In this document: positions 8,177-15,586 of the stretch, piece by piece | Layout: every line of letters starts with the position of its first letter | Numbering within the stretch: position 1 is the first letter of the stretch | Assembly (NCBI GenBank): GCA_018831265.1 | Contig: JAHJCO010000044.1 | Location: forward strand, 1 to 45,980 | Reading direction: 5' to 3' | DNA length: 45,980 nucleotides | From: Actinomycetota bacterium | GTDB taxonomy: Bacteria; Actinomycetota; Geothermincolia; Fen-727; Anoxymicrobiaceae | The notes under the pieces: generated by a model | The model's input: the letters and a program-made list of their open reading frames with translations, nothing else | What the model was told of the DNA's origin: nothing | Databases searched by the model: none | Translations under genes and position numbers: made by a program

Positions 8177-9805
8177 TCAGAGCTTTGACAGGTCGCCTCG
8201 CACGCCGTAGCCGATGTTGTTCGCCAGGTCCCCGATCCTCTCCAGGTTGGTCAGGATGTCGATGAACACCACGCCGGTCTGCGGGCTGATGAGCTCGTTG
8301 TTGAGACGGATGATGTTGTTGCCGCGGAACCGGCCGGCCATCTCGTCTACGCTGTGCTCCTGGTACTGGTAGCGCTCCGCCTTCCCCGGGTCCTCCTCCT
8401 CGAGAGCCTCGATTATGCCGGAGAACATCTCCTCCACCGCGGAGGATAGCTGCGAGAGCTCCTCCTTCGAGGTCTCGGGGAACTCCAGCTTGCTCTCCGA
8501 CTTGTTCTGTGCGAGGTACATGATGTTCTCGGCGTGGTCCGCCGCCCGCTCTATGTCGTTCACCGAGTGCATCAGGGAGATGAGCTTCCGGGACTCCCGC
8601 TCGTCGAGGACCTCGCGCGACACCTTGGACAGGTAGACCGTGATGGACTCGGCGAGGTTGTCGACGATGCGCTCCTTCTGGAGCAGGTCCTGCTTGATAG
8701 CGCGGTTCATCTTCTTGACCAGGTCCAGGGACTGCCCGATCATTTCCGAGGCGATCCTACCCATGTAGGCGGTCTCCTTTGTGGCGGCTATTAGAGAGGT
8801 CCATGAGCTGTGGAGGGTTACCGGGTCTATTGCCAGGGGATCCCTGTGGGCTGGCGGATCGTCTCCCCTGACGACCAGCTTGACGAGCTTGATGAACGGG
8901 TCTAGCAGCGGCAACCCTATCATCACTATGATGATGCTCATGCAGGTATGGGACATCGCGATCTGGCGGGCCAGGGTCATGCTACCGAAGGCCCAGGTGA
9001 TGAACCTGTAGAACAGCGGCAGGAACGGTAGGATGACGAGCATCCCGAGCGCCTTGAACATCACGTTTGCGACCGCGGTGCGACGGGCCGGTCTGCTGGT
9101 GCCTATCGAGGCGAGCAGGGCGGTAACCGTCGTGCCGATGTTTGCCCCCATTACGAACGGGATCGCGACCCGAAGGCCGTCCGCGCCGCCCGGGATGACG
9201 CCCGACATGGCCATCGCCACCATCATCCCGGTGGTCGCCGAGCTGCTCTGGACTATCCCGGTCAGGACCACGCCGATCAGCAGGCCGAGGAGCGGATTTC
9301 TTATCGCCGCGTCCAGCAGGCTCTTGAACCATGCCATGTCCTTGAGCGGCGAGACCGCGGTCTTCATCAGTGCCAGCCCCAGGAAGATGAACCCCAGACC
9401 CAGCAGGCCTTCCCCGATGAACTTGTACTTGCGTCCGCTGGAGAAGAAGTAGAGGCTGAATCCGATCGTTATCAGCAGGAACGCCCAGTTGCCGATGTCG
9501 AAGGCGACTATCTGCGCCGTGACCGTCGTGCCGACGGCGGAGCCCATGGTGACCGCGACGGATGCAGTGAACGTCATCAGGCCGGCGTTTACGAAACCTA
9601 CCAGCATCGTGGTGGTGACGGAGCTGCTCTGGATGATCGAGGTAACGCCGGCACCGACAAGGGCGCCGAGCCAGCGGTTACTGGTCAGTGTCTCCAGGAC
9701 CCTCTGGAAGCGCCCGCCGGCCAGTGTCTGGAACCCCTCGCTCATGAGGCTCATGCCGAAGATAAAGACCGCGAGCCCGCCCAGTATCCTTACAAGCGTC
9801 CACAC
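8177..9805 (-). CDS. Na+/phosphate cotransporter family protein with C-terminal PhoU-like domain
   Basis: This 542-residue membrane protein matches the bacterial NptA/YjbB type of Na/Pi cotransporter. Two inverted repeats carry the QSSS signature: GVTSIIQSSSVTTTMLVGF near residue 60 and GIVQSSSATTGMMVAMA near residue 190. Both are followed by G-N/S-x-GTT motifs (GSAVGTTVTA, GANIGTTVTAL). From about residue 335 a soluble helical PhoU-like region follows (ERAADHAENIMYLA, ERIGDLANNIGYG). It would move phosphate with sodium, or export it. GTG 9805 is preceded at some distance by GGAG. It is divergent from the serpin gene. Confidence 0.9.
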   Translation of the reverse strand: MWTLVRILGGLAVFIFGMSLMSEGFQTLAGGRFQRVLETLTSNRWLGALVGAGVTSIIQSSSVTTTMLVGFVNAGLMTFTASVAVTMGSAVGTTVTAQIVAFDIGNWAFLLITIGFSLYFFSSGRKYKFIGEGLLGLGFIFLGLALMKTAVSPLKDMAWFKSLLDAAIRNPLLGLLIGVVLTGIVQSSSATTGMMVAMAMSGVIPGGADGLRVAIPFVMGANIGTTVTALLASIGTSRPARRTAVANVMFKALGMLVILPFLPLFYRFITWAFGSMTLARQIAMSHTCMSIIIVMIGLPLLDPFIKLVKLVVRGDDPPAHRDPLAIDPVTLHSSWTSLIAATKETAYMGRIASEMIGQSLDLVKKMNRAIKQDLLQKERIVDNLAESITVYLSKVSREVLDERESRKLISLMHSVNDIERAADHAENIMYLAQNKSESKLEFPETSKEELSQLSSAVEEMFSGIIEALEEEDPGKAERYQYQEHSVDEMAGRFRGNNIIRLNNELISPQTGVVFIDILTNLERIGDLANNIGYGVRGDLSKL

Positions 9806-9962
9806 CTCAGACCGTTCTCCTGCCGTTTACCAGCGCATACTGGGCATAATCTATATTTGGTGATTCACTTTGTCCATGCCTGATATGGCGTCCGGTACCA
9901 TGGTGGGTCGATTGGGGTAACATAGATGGGCGGTCTACTGTTGGAGCACGGGGGTGGTCGAT

Positions 9963-11258
9963 ATGTCTGGACCGATGTTAACCGGTAACGAGCCCGCACC
10001 GGGCGGCGGCGGGCGGGCGCTCGTGGCCCTCAGCCTCGCCGCGCTCATCGCTTTGTCCCTCCTGCTCCCGCTCGCGGGCTGCGGCGGCAGCAGGGAAAAC
10101 GGCGGTGTGTCGGGCACTGTCCAGGCGGAGGTGGTCTCCGGGCCGCTCCCCGAGCGGATCGACCGGCTGGCGTTCAAGCTGCTGAAGCAGGTCACTGTTG
10201 AGGAGGCCGGCGGGAACGTCTTCCTGTCCCCGGCCAGCCTGGAGATGGCTCTCGCCATGACCATGAACGGGGCGGCGGGCGATACCCTCGCCGCGATGGC
10301 AGGGGCCCTCGAGCTGCAGGGCATGACTACGACCGAGGTCAACCGGGCCAACAAGGCCATGGCCGACTGGCTGGCCCGGCTGGACCCGAAGGTAACCCTC
10401 GAGATCGCCAACTCCCTGTGGGCGCGCGAGGGCGTGGAGTTCTCACCCGGATTCCTGGCCGCCAACCGGGAGTACTACGACGCGAGGGTAGAGACCATCG
10501 ACCTCGACGCGCCCTCGGCGGCTAATACGATTAATGGCTGGGTGAGCGAGCAGACGCACGGCAAGATCGACGAGATAGTGAAGCCGCCCATAGACCCGCT
10601 GACGATCCTCTTCCTGCTGAACGCCATCTACTTCAAGGGCCAGTGGACCACACAGTTCGACAAGGGCCTCACCACCGACGGCGATTTCAAGACTTCAGGC
10701 GGCACCGACAAGGTACCCATGATGACGCAGTCGGGCGAGTTCAGCTACATGGAGAACGAGGGGTTCCAGGCGATATTCCTGCCGTACGGCGCCGGGAAGA
10801 CCGGCATGTACATATTCCTGCCCGCGGAGTCGAGCAGCCTTCCGGCGTTCATCGAGGGGCTCACGCCGGAGAACTGGACGCGGTGGATGTCCGAGTTTGC
10901 GGAGCACGAGGGCGACATCACCATGCCTCGGTTCAAACTCGAGTACGAGAAGGCGCTGAAGGACACCCTGAGTGCGATGGGCATGGGGGTGGCCTTCACC
11001 GAACAGGCTGACTTCAGCAAGATGCTGGTCGAGGGCTCGACGGACGAGCCGTTCATCCAGCAGGTGAAGCAGAAGACCTACGCGGACGTGAACGAGGAAG
11101 GGACCGAAGCCGCGGCGGTGACCTCGGTCGAGGTCGGCGTGACCTCCATCGCGCCGGGCGAGCGGTTCATCATGACGGTCGACCGCCCGTTCTTCTTCGC
11201 CATCACCGACGACGCCGGGAAGGTCATCCTCTTCGAAGGCGCGCTGTACAAGCCGTAG
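9963..11258 (+). CDS. Serpin (serine protease inhibitor), lipoprotein
   Basis: The gene encodes about 431 residues. A hydrophobic signal segment ends in the lipobox LAGC with Cys40, so the mature inhibitor should be lipid-anchored outside the membrane. The serpin core is clear (NVFLSPASLEMALAMTMNGA, FLLNAIYFKGQW, and the C-terminal DRPFFFAITDDAGKVILFEG). The reactive-centre hinge from about 378, EEGTEAAAVTSVEV, has the small residues at P12-P9 found in inhibitory serpins. The scissile bond is probably near GVTS, suggesting a Thr or other small P1 residue and an elastase- or subtilisin-like target. ATG 9963 and in-frame GTG 9954 are both possible starts. Target proteases cannot be named. Confidence 0.93.
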   Translation: MSGPMLTGNEPAPGGGGRALVALSLAALIALSLLLPLAGCGGSRENGGVSGTVQAEVVSGPLPERIDRLAFKLLKQVTVEEAGGNVFLSPASLEMALAMTMNGAAGDTLAAMAGALELQGMTTTEVNRANKAMADWLARLDPKVTLEIANSLWAREGVEFSPGFLAANREYYDARVETIDLDAPSAANTINGWVSEQTHGKIDEIVKPPIDPLTILFLLNAIYFKGQWTTQFDKGLTTDGDFKTSGGTDKVPMMTQSGEFSYMENEGFQAIFLPYGAGKTGMYIFLPAESSSLPAFIEGLTPENWTRWMSEFAEHEGDITMPRFKLEYEKALKDTLSAMGMGVAFTEQADFSKMLVEGSTDEPFIQQVKQKTYADVNEEGTEAAAVTSVEVGVTSIAPGERFIMTVDRPFFFAITDDAGKVILFEGALYKP

Positions 11259-11277
11259 TCATGACTCGGGCCGATTC

Positions 11278-11300
11278 CCCTCTCCCCTGGAGGGAGAGGG
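11278..11300. repeat. GC-rich hairpin CCCTCTCCC/GGGAGAGGG
   Basis: Nine-base perfect arms flank a CTGGA loop, followed by TCGGGGTGAGGGGG. This motif is a widespread intergenic repeat type in bacterial genomes. It lies 20 bases after the serpin stop and could end its transcript, though no T run follows. Confidence 0.6.
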
Positions 11301-11403
11301 TCGGGGTGAGGGGGTCCTGAGCAAGAGAACCCGGCATCATCTTATCCAACCGCCGGCGCACGCCGGGCTTTCCCCCAGTGTCAGGTCGGACACCCGGGAA
11401 ATG

Positions 11404-11470
11404 ACCTCAACCATCTTTTCTCATCGTGAAGTGTATGAGGTGGATTCCCGTGAGAAATAATGGTTGAGGT
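11404..11470. repeat. Imperfect palindromic element, ACCTCAACCA family
   Basis: Arms ACCTCAACCATCTTTTCTCA (11404-11423) and its near-complement (11451-11470) differ at two of 20 positions and enclose 27 bases. The arm resembles the ACCTCAGACCA-TTTCTTTCA segment of the elements at 6111 and 27290, so it is probably a diverged relative. It sits 13 bases downstream of the response regulator stop. Confidence 0.65.
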
Positions 11471-11483
11471 GAATTCTCGGTCT

Positions 11484-11837
11484 CTAGAGGAAGATTACGT
11501 CGAGCATCTCGACGAGGACCTCGGGGTCGAAGGGCTTGTTCATGAAGCACTCGATCCCAAGCTCGCGCGCCTCTTCCACCTTGTCGTGGTTGCCGTAGGC
11601 GGACATGACCACCACGGGTACGTCGGAGGTCTTTCGCAGCTCCCTGAGCGCGTCGAGCCCGTTCAGGACCGGCATGACGACGTCCAGGATGATGATGTCG
11701 GGCTCTTCCTTGATCGCGACTTTGAGGCACTCTTTCCCGTCGCGGACCGTCATGACGTCGTAATCCCTCGGTTTGAGGACCTCTTTCAGCCTCTCCACCG
11801 TGATCGGGTCGTCGTCCGCTATGAGTACTTTTTTCAT
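11484..11837 (-). CDS. Single-domain response regulator (receiver domain only)
   Basis: This is a 117-residue receiver with acidic residues D8-D10 (LIADDDP), phospho-acceptor D52 (IIILDVVMP), S79 in the switch position (VVVMSAYG) and K101 (MNKPFDP). No output domain follows, so it must signal through protein contact. GGGAAC lies upstream of the ATG. No kinase gene is adjacent. Across the gap 11838-11983 sits a dehydrogenase gene on the same strand. Confidence 0.92.
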   Translation of the reverse strand: MKKVLIADDDPITVERLKEVLKPRDYDVMTVRDGKECLKVAIKEEPDIIILDVVMPVLNGLDALRELRKTSDVPVVVMSAYGNHDKVEEARELGIECFMNKPFDPEVLVEMLDVIFL

Positions 11838-11881
11838 GTCGGTTCCCGCCGCGCCAATCCCGCTCTTCTGATAAAACGAGC

Positions 11882-11931
11882 GGACACCATTGATGTTACC
11901 ATTTTATTCGAGGAGTGGTAACAGAGTGTCC
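11882..11931. promoter_or_regulatory. Two-part dyad upstream of the response regulator
   Basis: GGACAC (11882-11887) pairs with GTGTCC (11926-11931), and GTTACCA (11895-11901) pairs with TGGTAAC (11916-11922). The dyad lies 45-95 bases upstream of the response regulator start, where an operator or leader stem-loop could be. Its function is inferred from position only. Confidence 0.35.
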
Positions 11932-11983
11932 TTCTTTTGCGACCCGGCACGGAGCGCAGCGGGATGATCCGGGGCGCGCGTGT

Positions 11984-13024
11984 TCAGTTCAGCGGGAAGG
12001 AATCAAGCGTGGGGAGCAGGGCCTGAAGGGTCTTGATATCGCGCAGCTTCTTCTCAAGCCCGTACTCCCTCATGTACCCGTAGCCCCCGAGGTTCTGGAC
12101 TGCTTCGCTCGCGACGTGCTCGGACTGGGCCTTGACGAACGCGAACAGCATCGCCTCTAATCCCTCGCCGTTGCAGGCCGCGCGAAAGAGGAAGCTGGCC
12201 ATGGCCTGGTTCGCTGTCTCCATCTCCGCGAGCTTCTTGTAGACGTTCTGGTGGAACACTATGGGCCGGCCTGTCTGTCGCCGCTCCTTCGCGTAGCCGA
12301 GCGCGTACGCGGTCGCGGACCTCGCCGCGCCCTGCATGATCGCCGAGAAGTACAGCTTAAGGGAGGATACCAGCACGGCGTGGCCCCGCCCGGCGTCCGC
12401 CCCCGAGGCGTGTACCTCGAAAACCTCCGGTATCGTGTCAGGCAGAGTCAGGCGCGCTGCAGGCATCTCGTCGCACCCGGAGAGGCCGACCTTCTCCGCC
12501 ACGAAAGCCCTGAGCTCTCCGCCACTCGCCACGAGCAACCGTGCTCCGGGGTCGCTCCCGGTGAGCACAACCACCCTGTCCACCTTGTCGGGCGCGGGCA
12601 TCGCCAGGCAGGAGTCGCTCCCCTCGCGGGTCCCGAGTACGCGGTCGGGTACGCATACCCCGAAGAGAGGCATGGGTCCGCTCCCGGCGCACGCCGCTTC
12701 CAGCACGGAGAGGCCCCCGGGGACGGACAGGACCGCGTCGACGGCAGAGTAATGGCAGGCGACGATGGACGCGAACCCCGCGCAGGTCTTCGCCAGTTCG
12801 GAGAGTATGACCACGGTGGTAATCCGGTCCATGCCGCTGCCCAGGTCCTCGGGGGCAAGACCCCAGAGGAATCCCAGCTCGGAAAACTTGTCTATGGCGG
12901 GGCGGGGGAACTCGGGCTTCTCGAGCCGCTCGAGGTCGACCACCTTACCCTCGAGCTCCCGCGCGGAGAGGTCCCTGACGGTCTCGGCGATGAGTGTCAG
13001 CTCCTCGTTCTCGAACCACTCCAT
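11984..13024 (-). CDS. Acyl-CoA dehydrogenase-like protein, catalytic-base region degenerate
   Basis: At 346 residues this is shorter than the usual 380. The N-terminal helical domain (MEWFENEELTLIAETVRDLS), the middle segment and the C-terminal helices (RRQTGRPIVFHQNVYKKLAEM, EAVQNLGGYGYMREYGLEKK) are recognisable. The family usually continues RDxKxxxIYEGTxxIQ with the catalytic Glu. Here the chain reads RDIKTLQALLPTLDSFPLN and ends, with no YEGT. The middle FAD/acyl-binding part (CVPDRVLGTREGSDS) is also poorly conserved. It may be a partner or inactive paralogue of the dehydrogenase at 13105, which lies upstream in the same direction. AGGAGG precedes ATG 13024. A palindromic element (13049-13096) separates the two genes. 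Confidence 0.8.
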   Translation of the reverse strand: MEWFENEELTLIAETVRDLSARELEGKVVDLERLEKPEFPRPAIDKFSELGFLWGLAPEDLGSGMDRITTVVILSELAKTCAGFASIVACHYSAVDAVLSVPGGLSVLEAACAGSGPMPLFGVCVPDRVLGTREGSDSCLAMPAPDKVDRVVVLTGSDPGARLLVASGGELRAFVAEKVGLSGCDEMPAARLTLPDTIPEVFEVHASGADAGRGHAVLVSSLKLYFSAIMQGAARSATAYALGYAKERRQTGRPIVFHQNVYKKLAEMETANQAMASFLFRAACNGEGLEAMLFAFVKAQSEHVASEAVQNLGGYGYMREYGLEKKLRDIKTLQALLPTLDSFPLN

Positions 13025-13048
13025 CTTTCTGACCTCCTGACTAAGATG

Positions 13049-13096
13049 GGGGTCAGGCACCATTCAAGTCATTTGACTTGAATGGTGCCTGACCCC
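13049..13096. repeat. Perfect 23-bp palindrome with GTGCCTGACCCC ends
   Basis: GGGGTCAGGCACCATTCAAG-TCA (13049-13071) is followed by TT and then its exact complement (13074-13096). The terminal GGTGCCTGACCCC motif matches the centres of other palindromes in this window (22741, 29842, 42438). It lies between two dehydrogenase genes. Confidence 0.85.
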
Positions 13097-13104
13097 GTTA
13101 ATAG

Positions 13105-14670
13105 TCACTTCATTGTCTCTTCAAAGCTGCCCGCCATCGCTTTGAAGGCGGTGATGGCGCAGGCCTGGTTGGTGCCCTCGTATATCTCCGTGAGCCTGGC
13201 GTCCCTGTACGCCCTGTCCACGCCCCAACGGGGGTCCGCCGCGTCCGGCCCCATGATCTCCATGACCTCGCCTGCTATCTTCCTGCCGGTGTAGCTGCCC
13301 AGGACCTTGGCGTGCGCAGCCAGCCCCGCCATGTACATCATCATGTCGTCGGGGAACACCCTCTCGACGAACCCGTTGATCCTCTCCCGCGATCTCTCGG
13401 ACTGGATCATCCTCCTAAACGTCTCGGTGGTGAGCAGCGACATGGGTGTGAGCCTCAAGGCGAGGCGGGTATACCAGGGGGAGAGAACCCTGCACGCTAT
13501 CGCGTCGAAGGCGACACAGGCCTGGATGTAAGCCGCCCTCGCGGCCATGAGATCGCGCCCCATGTTGGCGATCTTTATCTGCAGGGCCTGCCTGTCTATG
13601 AGCCGGCCCCGCCCGTCGCTGTTCTCCGCGGCCCACCTCACGAGCGATTCCAGGGCCCGCCTGCCGCAGCCGACCCCGATGGCGCCGACCGGCCCGCGGG
13701 AGGCCGCCAGGTAAAGCGTCGTGAACCGGGGAGTGATTCCGAACAGGCCGACCCTGTGGCTGTCCGGGACGAAGGCGTCCTGGCAGATCTGCTCGCTGGT
13801 CTGGGACGCCTTCTGGCCCATCTTGCGCTCGATCCTCCCTATGGAGAACCCGGGGGTGTCGGTCTTCACGATGAAAAGGCCTCCGGTACCCGCGTAGTCG
13901 TTGACGTCCAGGGCCGCGGACACCACCGCCCTCCTGGAAACGGACCCGTTGGAGATGAAGCACTTCGCCCCGCTGAGCCGGTAGCCGCCCGCTACCTTTT
14001 CGGCCACCATCCCTGCGCGCGTGCAGCTCTGAAATTCCGCGTCCCAGCGGTCCGTCCCGGCGTCCGGCTCCGTGACGCCCCCGCTCCACACGATGACCTC
14101 GCCCCGCTTCTCGGCCTTCAGGCTCTCCCGGGCGTAGACGGCGAAGAGGTACGGGTCGAACAGCGTGACCAGCTGGGCCATGTTTACGGCGATGGTGGTC
14201 GCGAACCCGCCCGACCCCACGGCCAGCTCCTCCGACATGATCGCTATGTGGGCGCACAAGTAGCCCGGACCGCCGAATCCTTCCGGGATGATGAGCGTGG
14301 GAAAACGGTAACGGGTGCCTTCCCTGACGACATCGTACGGGAAGTAGTCGGGGTCCCGCGCCACGCGTTTTTCTATCTCCTCGATATTCGGGAGGATATA
14401 CTTCTCCCGGTACTCGGCTGTGTCGTCCCGTATCTTCTTCATTTTCGCCACGTAGCTGCGCGGGAGCGACCGTACCGCACGCATGTTCTCGAGGACCTCG
14501 CCCATCGAGAAGGGGATATCCCGCAGGTCCTGGTTTCTCGAGTTCAGGGCCTTGACCGAGTCGAACGCCGTGGTCGGCTCGAACCCCTCCGGCAACCCGG
14601 GGAGATCGAGGGGCTCCATGACCTTGCCGGCCCTCCCGGATACCACCGTACTACCGCCTCCCGCGTTCAT
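13105..14670 (-). CDS. Acyl-CoA dehydrogenase
   Basis: The gene encodes a 521-residue FAD-dependent acyl-CoA dehydrogenase, longer than average because of an N-terminal extension of about 80 residues and an insertion near the C-terminal domain. Visible family features are VIVWSGGVTEPDAGTDRWDAE (FAD/substrate loop), GAKCFISNGSVSRRAVV, and the C-terminal RDARLTEIYEGTNQACAITA with the catalytic Glu in YEGT. AGGAGGAG precedes ATG 14670. The upstream TetR gene ends 12 bases before, so both are probably one transcript, with TetR as the local regulator. The substrate is unknown; long insertions occur in dehydrogenases for bulky or long acyl chains. Confidence 0.9.
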   Translation of the reverse strand: MNAGGGSTVVSGRAGKVMEPLDLPGLPEGFEPTTAFDSVKALNSRNQDLRDIPFSMGEVLENMRAVRSLPRSYVAKMKKIRDDTAEYREKYILPNIEEIEKRVARDPDYFPYDVVREGTRYRFPTLIIPEGFGGPGYLCAHIAIMSEELAVGSGGFATTIAVNMAQLVTLFDPYLFAVYARESLKAEKRGEVIVWSGGVTEPDAGTDRWDAEFQSCTRAGMVAEKVAGGYRLSGAKCFISNGSVSRRAVVSAALDVNDYAGTGGLFIVKTDTPGFSIGRIERKMGQKASQTSEQICQDAFVPDSHRVGLFGITPRFTTLYLAASRGPVGAIGVGCGRRALESLVRWAAENSDGRGRLIDRQALQIKIANMGRDLMAARAAYIQACVAFDAIACRVLSPWYTRLALRLTPMSLLTTETFRRMIQSERSRERINGFVERVFPDDMMMYMAGLAAHAKVLGSYTGRKIAGEVMEIMGPDAADPRWGVDRAYRDARLTEIYEGTNQACAITAFKAMAGSFEETMK

Positions 14671-14682
14671 CGGACTCCTCCT

Positions 14683-15300
14683 TTATTCAACCTTGACCCC
14701 CATGCCGTCGAGCATCATACCGACAACGGTCTCGGACCACGCCGCCTTGGCCTCTCCGGTTATCTCCGGCTCGAGGCAGAGACGCCTGGCCGCCTCCCAG
14801 ACCATCCCATTGACCGCGTAGGCCGCCTCACGGGGATGGACGTCGCCACTGATGAACCCCCGCGCGATGCCGTTGCGCAGGTGGGACTCGGTGTAGGATG
14901 CGACTGCCGAGAAGGCGTCGTCGATCCTGGCCGTGATGCTCTCGTCTATCTGCAGCCCCTCGAAGAAGATGAACCTGTGGAGCCTTGGATTATCGCCCAG
15001 GAAGTCGAAGAGCCGGGAGCCTATGCGCATCAAGGCCTCCCTGTACTCTGCGAGAGATGCGATCTTCTCGGGTGGCTCCATGCTCAACGCGTCCATGGTC
15101 CTTGACAGCACCTCGTCGATAACCGATGACGCGATGTCCAGCTTGTTGTCGAAGTACCGGTAGACGGTGCTATGCCCGAGGTCGAGCTTGGAGGCTATGT
15201 CCGCGACGGTGGTGTTGCCGTACCCCTTCTCCGAGAACACCCCGAACGCCGCCTCGGTTATCTGGCTGCGCCTGATAGAGGAGATGTCCACCCTGGCCAA
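14683..15300 (-). CDS. TetR family transcriptional regulator
   Basis: The product is a 205-residue repressor-type protein with an N-terminal TetR helix-turn-helix (QITEAAFGVFSEKGYGNTTV then LDLGHSTVYRYFDNKLDI) and a helical ligand-binding domain of FadR/AcrR type. The start is most likely TTG 15300, eight bases after GGAGG. A GTG at 15345 lacks a ribosome binding site. It heads a probable operon with the acyl-CoA dehydrogenase at 13105, which suggests that an acyl-CoA is the inducer. The upstream region has three ordered copies of TGACATARTAT that overlap two possible promoters, a likely autoregulatory site. Confidence 0.9.
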   Translation of the reverse strand: MARVDISSIRRSQITEAAFGVFSEKGYGNTTVADIASKLDLGHSTVYRYFDNKLDIASSVIDEVLSRTMDALSMEPPEKIASLAEYREALMRIGSRLFDFLGDNPRLHRFIFFEGLQIDESITARIDDAFSAVASYTESHLRNGIARGFISGDVHPREAAYAVNGMVWEAARRLCLEPEITGEAKAAWSETVVGMMLDGMGVKVE

Positions 15301-15355
15301 GAGTACCGCCTCCAGTCGAGCCCGCGGCGCGGCCCCGGACCGCACCCCGAGTGAG

Positions 15356-15406
15356 ATACTATGTCACTAAACTGAATATTATGTCAGTATTCGATATATT
15401 ATGTCA
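15356..15406 (-). promoter_or_regulatory. Three 20-bp-phased direct repeats forming a tandem promoter/operator
   Basis: ATACTATGTCA (15356-15366), ATATTATGTCA (15376-15386) and ATATTATGTCA (15396-15406) begin exactly 20 bases apart. On the minus strand each reads TGACATARTAT. TGACAT of one copy and CATAAT or CATAGT of the next are separated by 17 bases, so they form two overlapping -35/-10 pairs facing the TetR gene. This is the best candidate for autoregulation. Confidence 0.6.
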
Positions 15407-15462
15407 TCCCGGGAGTGGATTGCAAGGGAGTGAATTGACTTTTTTCGATCGAAGAGGCACAC

Positions 15463-15518
15463 TGTATCACAACTGTATAAGTGGACAGAGCGATGCTGGC
15501 TATATTGCCTAATATAAT
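15463..15518 (+). promoter_or_regulatory. Upstream site shared with the MerR-TetR gene, plus -10 box
   Basis: TGTATCACAACTGTATAAG (15463-15481) matches TACATCACAACTGTATCAG (18021-18039) at 16 of 19 positions. Within it ACTGTAT is repeated directly (ACTGTAT-CACA-ACTGTAT). A TATAAT box lies at 15513-15518, about 70 bases before the URO-D-like gene. This suggests shared control by the regulator encoded at 17150. Confidence 0.45.
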
Positions 15519-15586
15519 GGGCTTGTAATCCCTTTCATTACTGATATATTATTCCAGTAGGTAGGCAACGAGACCGGAGGCGGGTG

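Noticed and set aside
15356..15406. CRISPR-like direct repeats
   Set aside because: Units are 11 bp with 9-bp gaps and no unique spacers. They fit an operator array. No CRISPR array was seen anywhere in the window.
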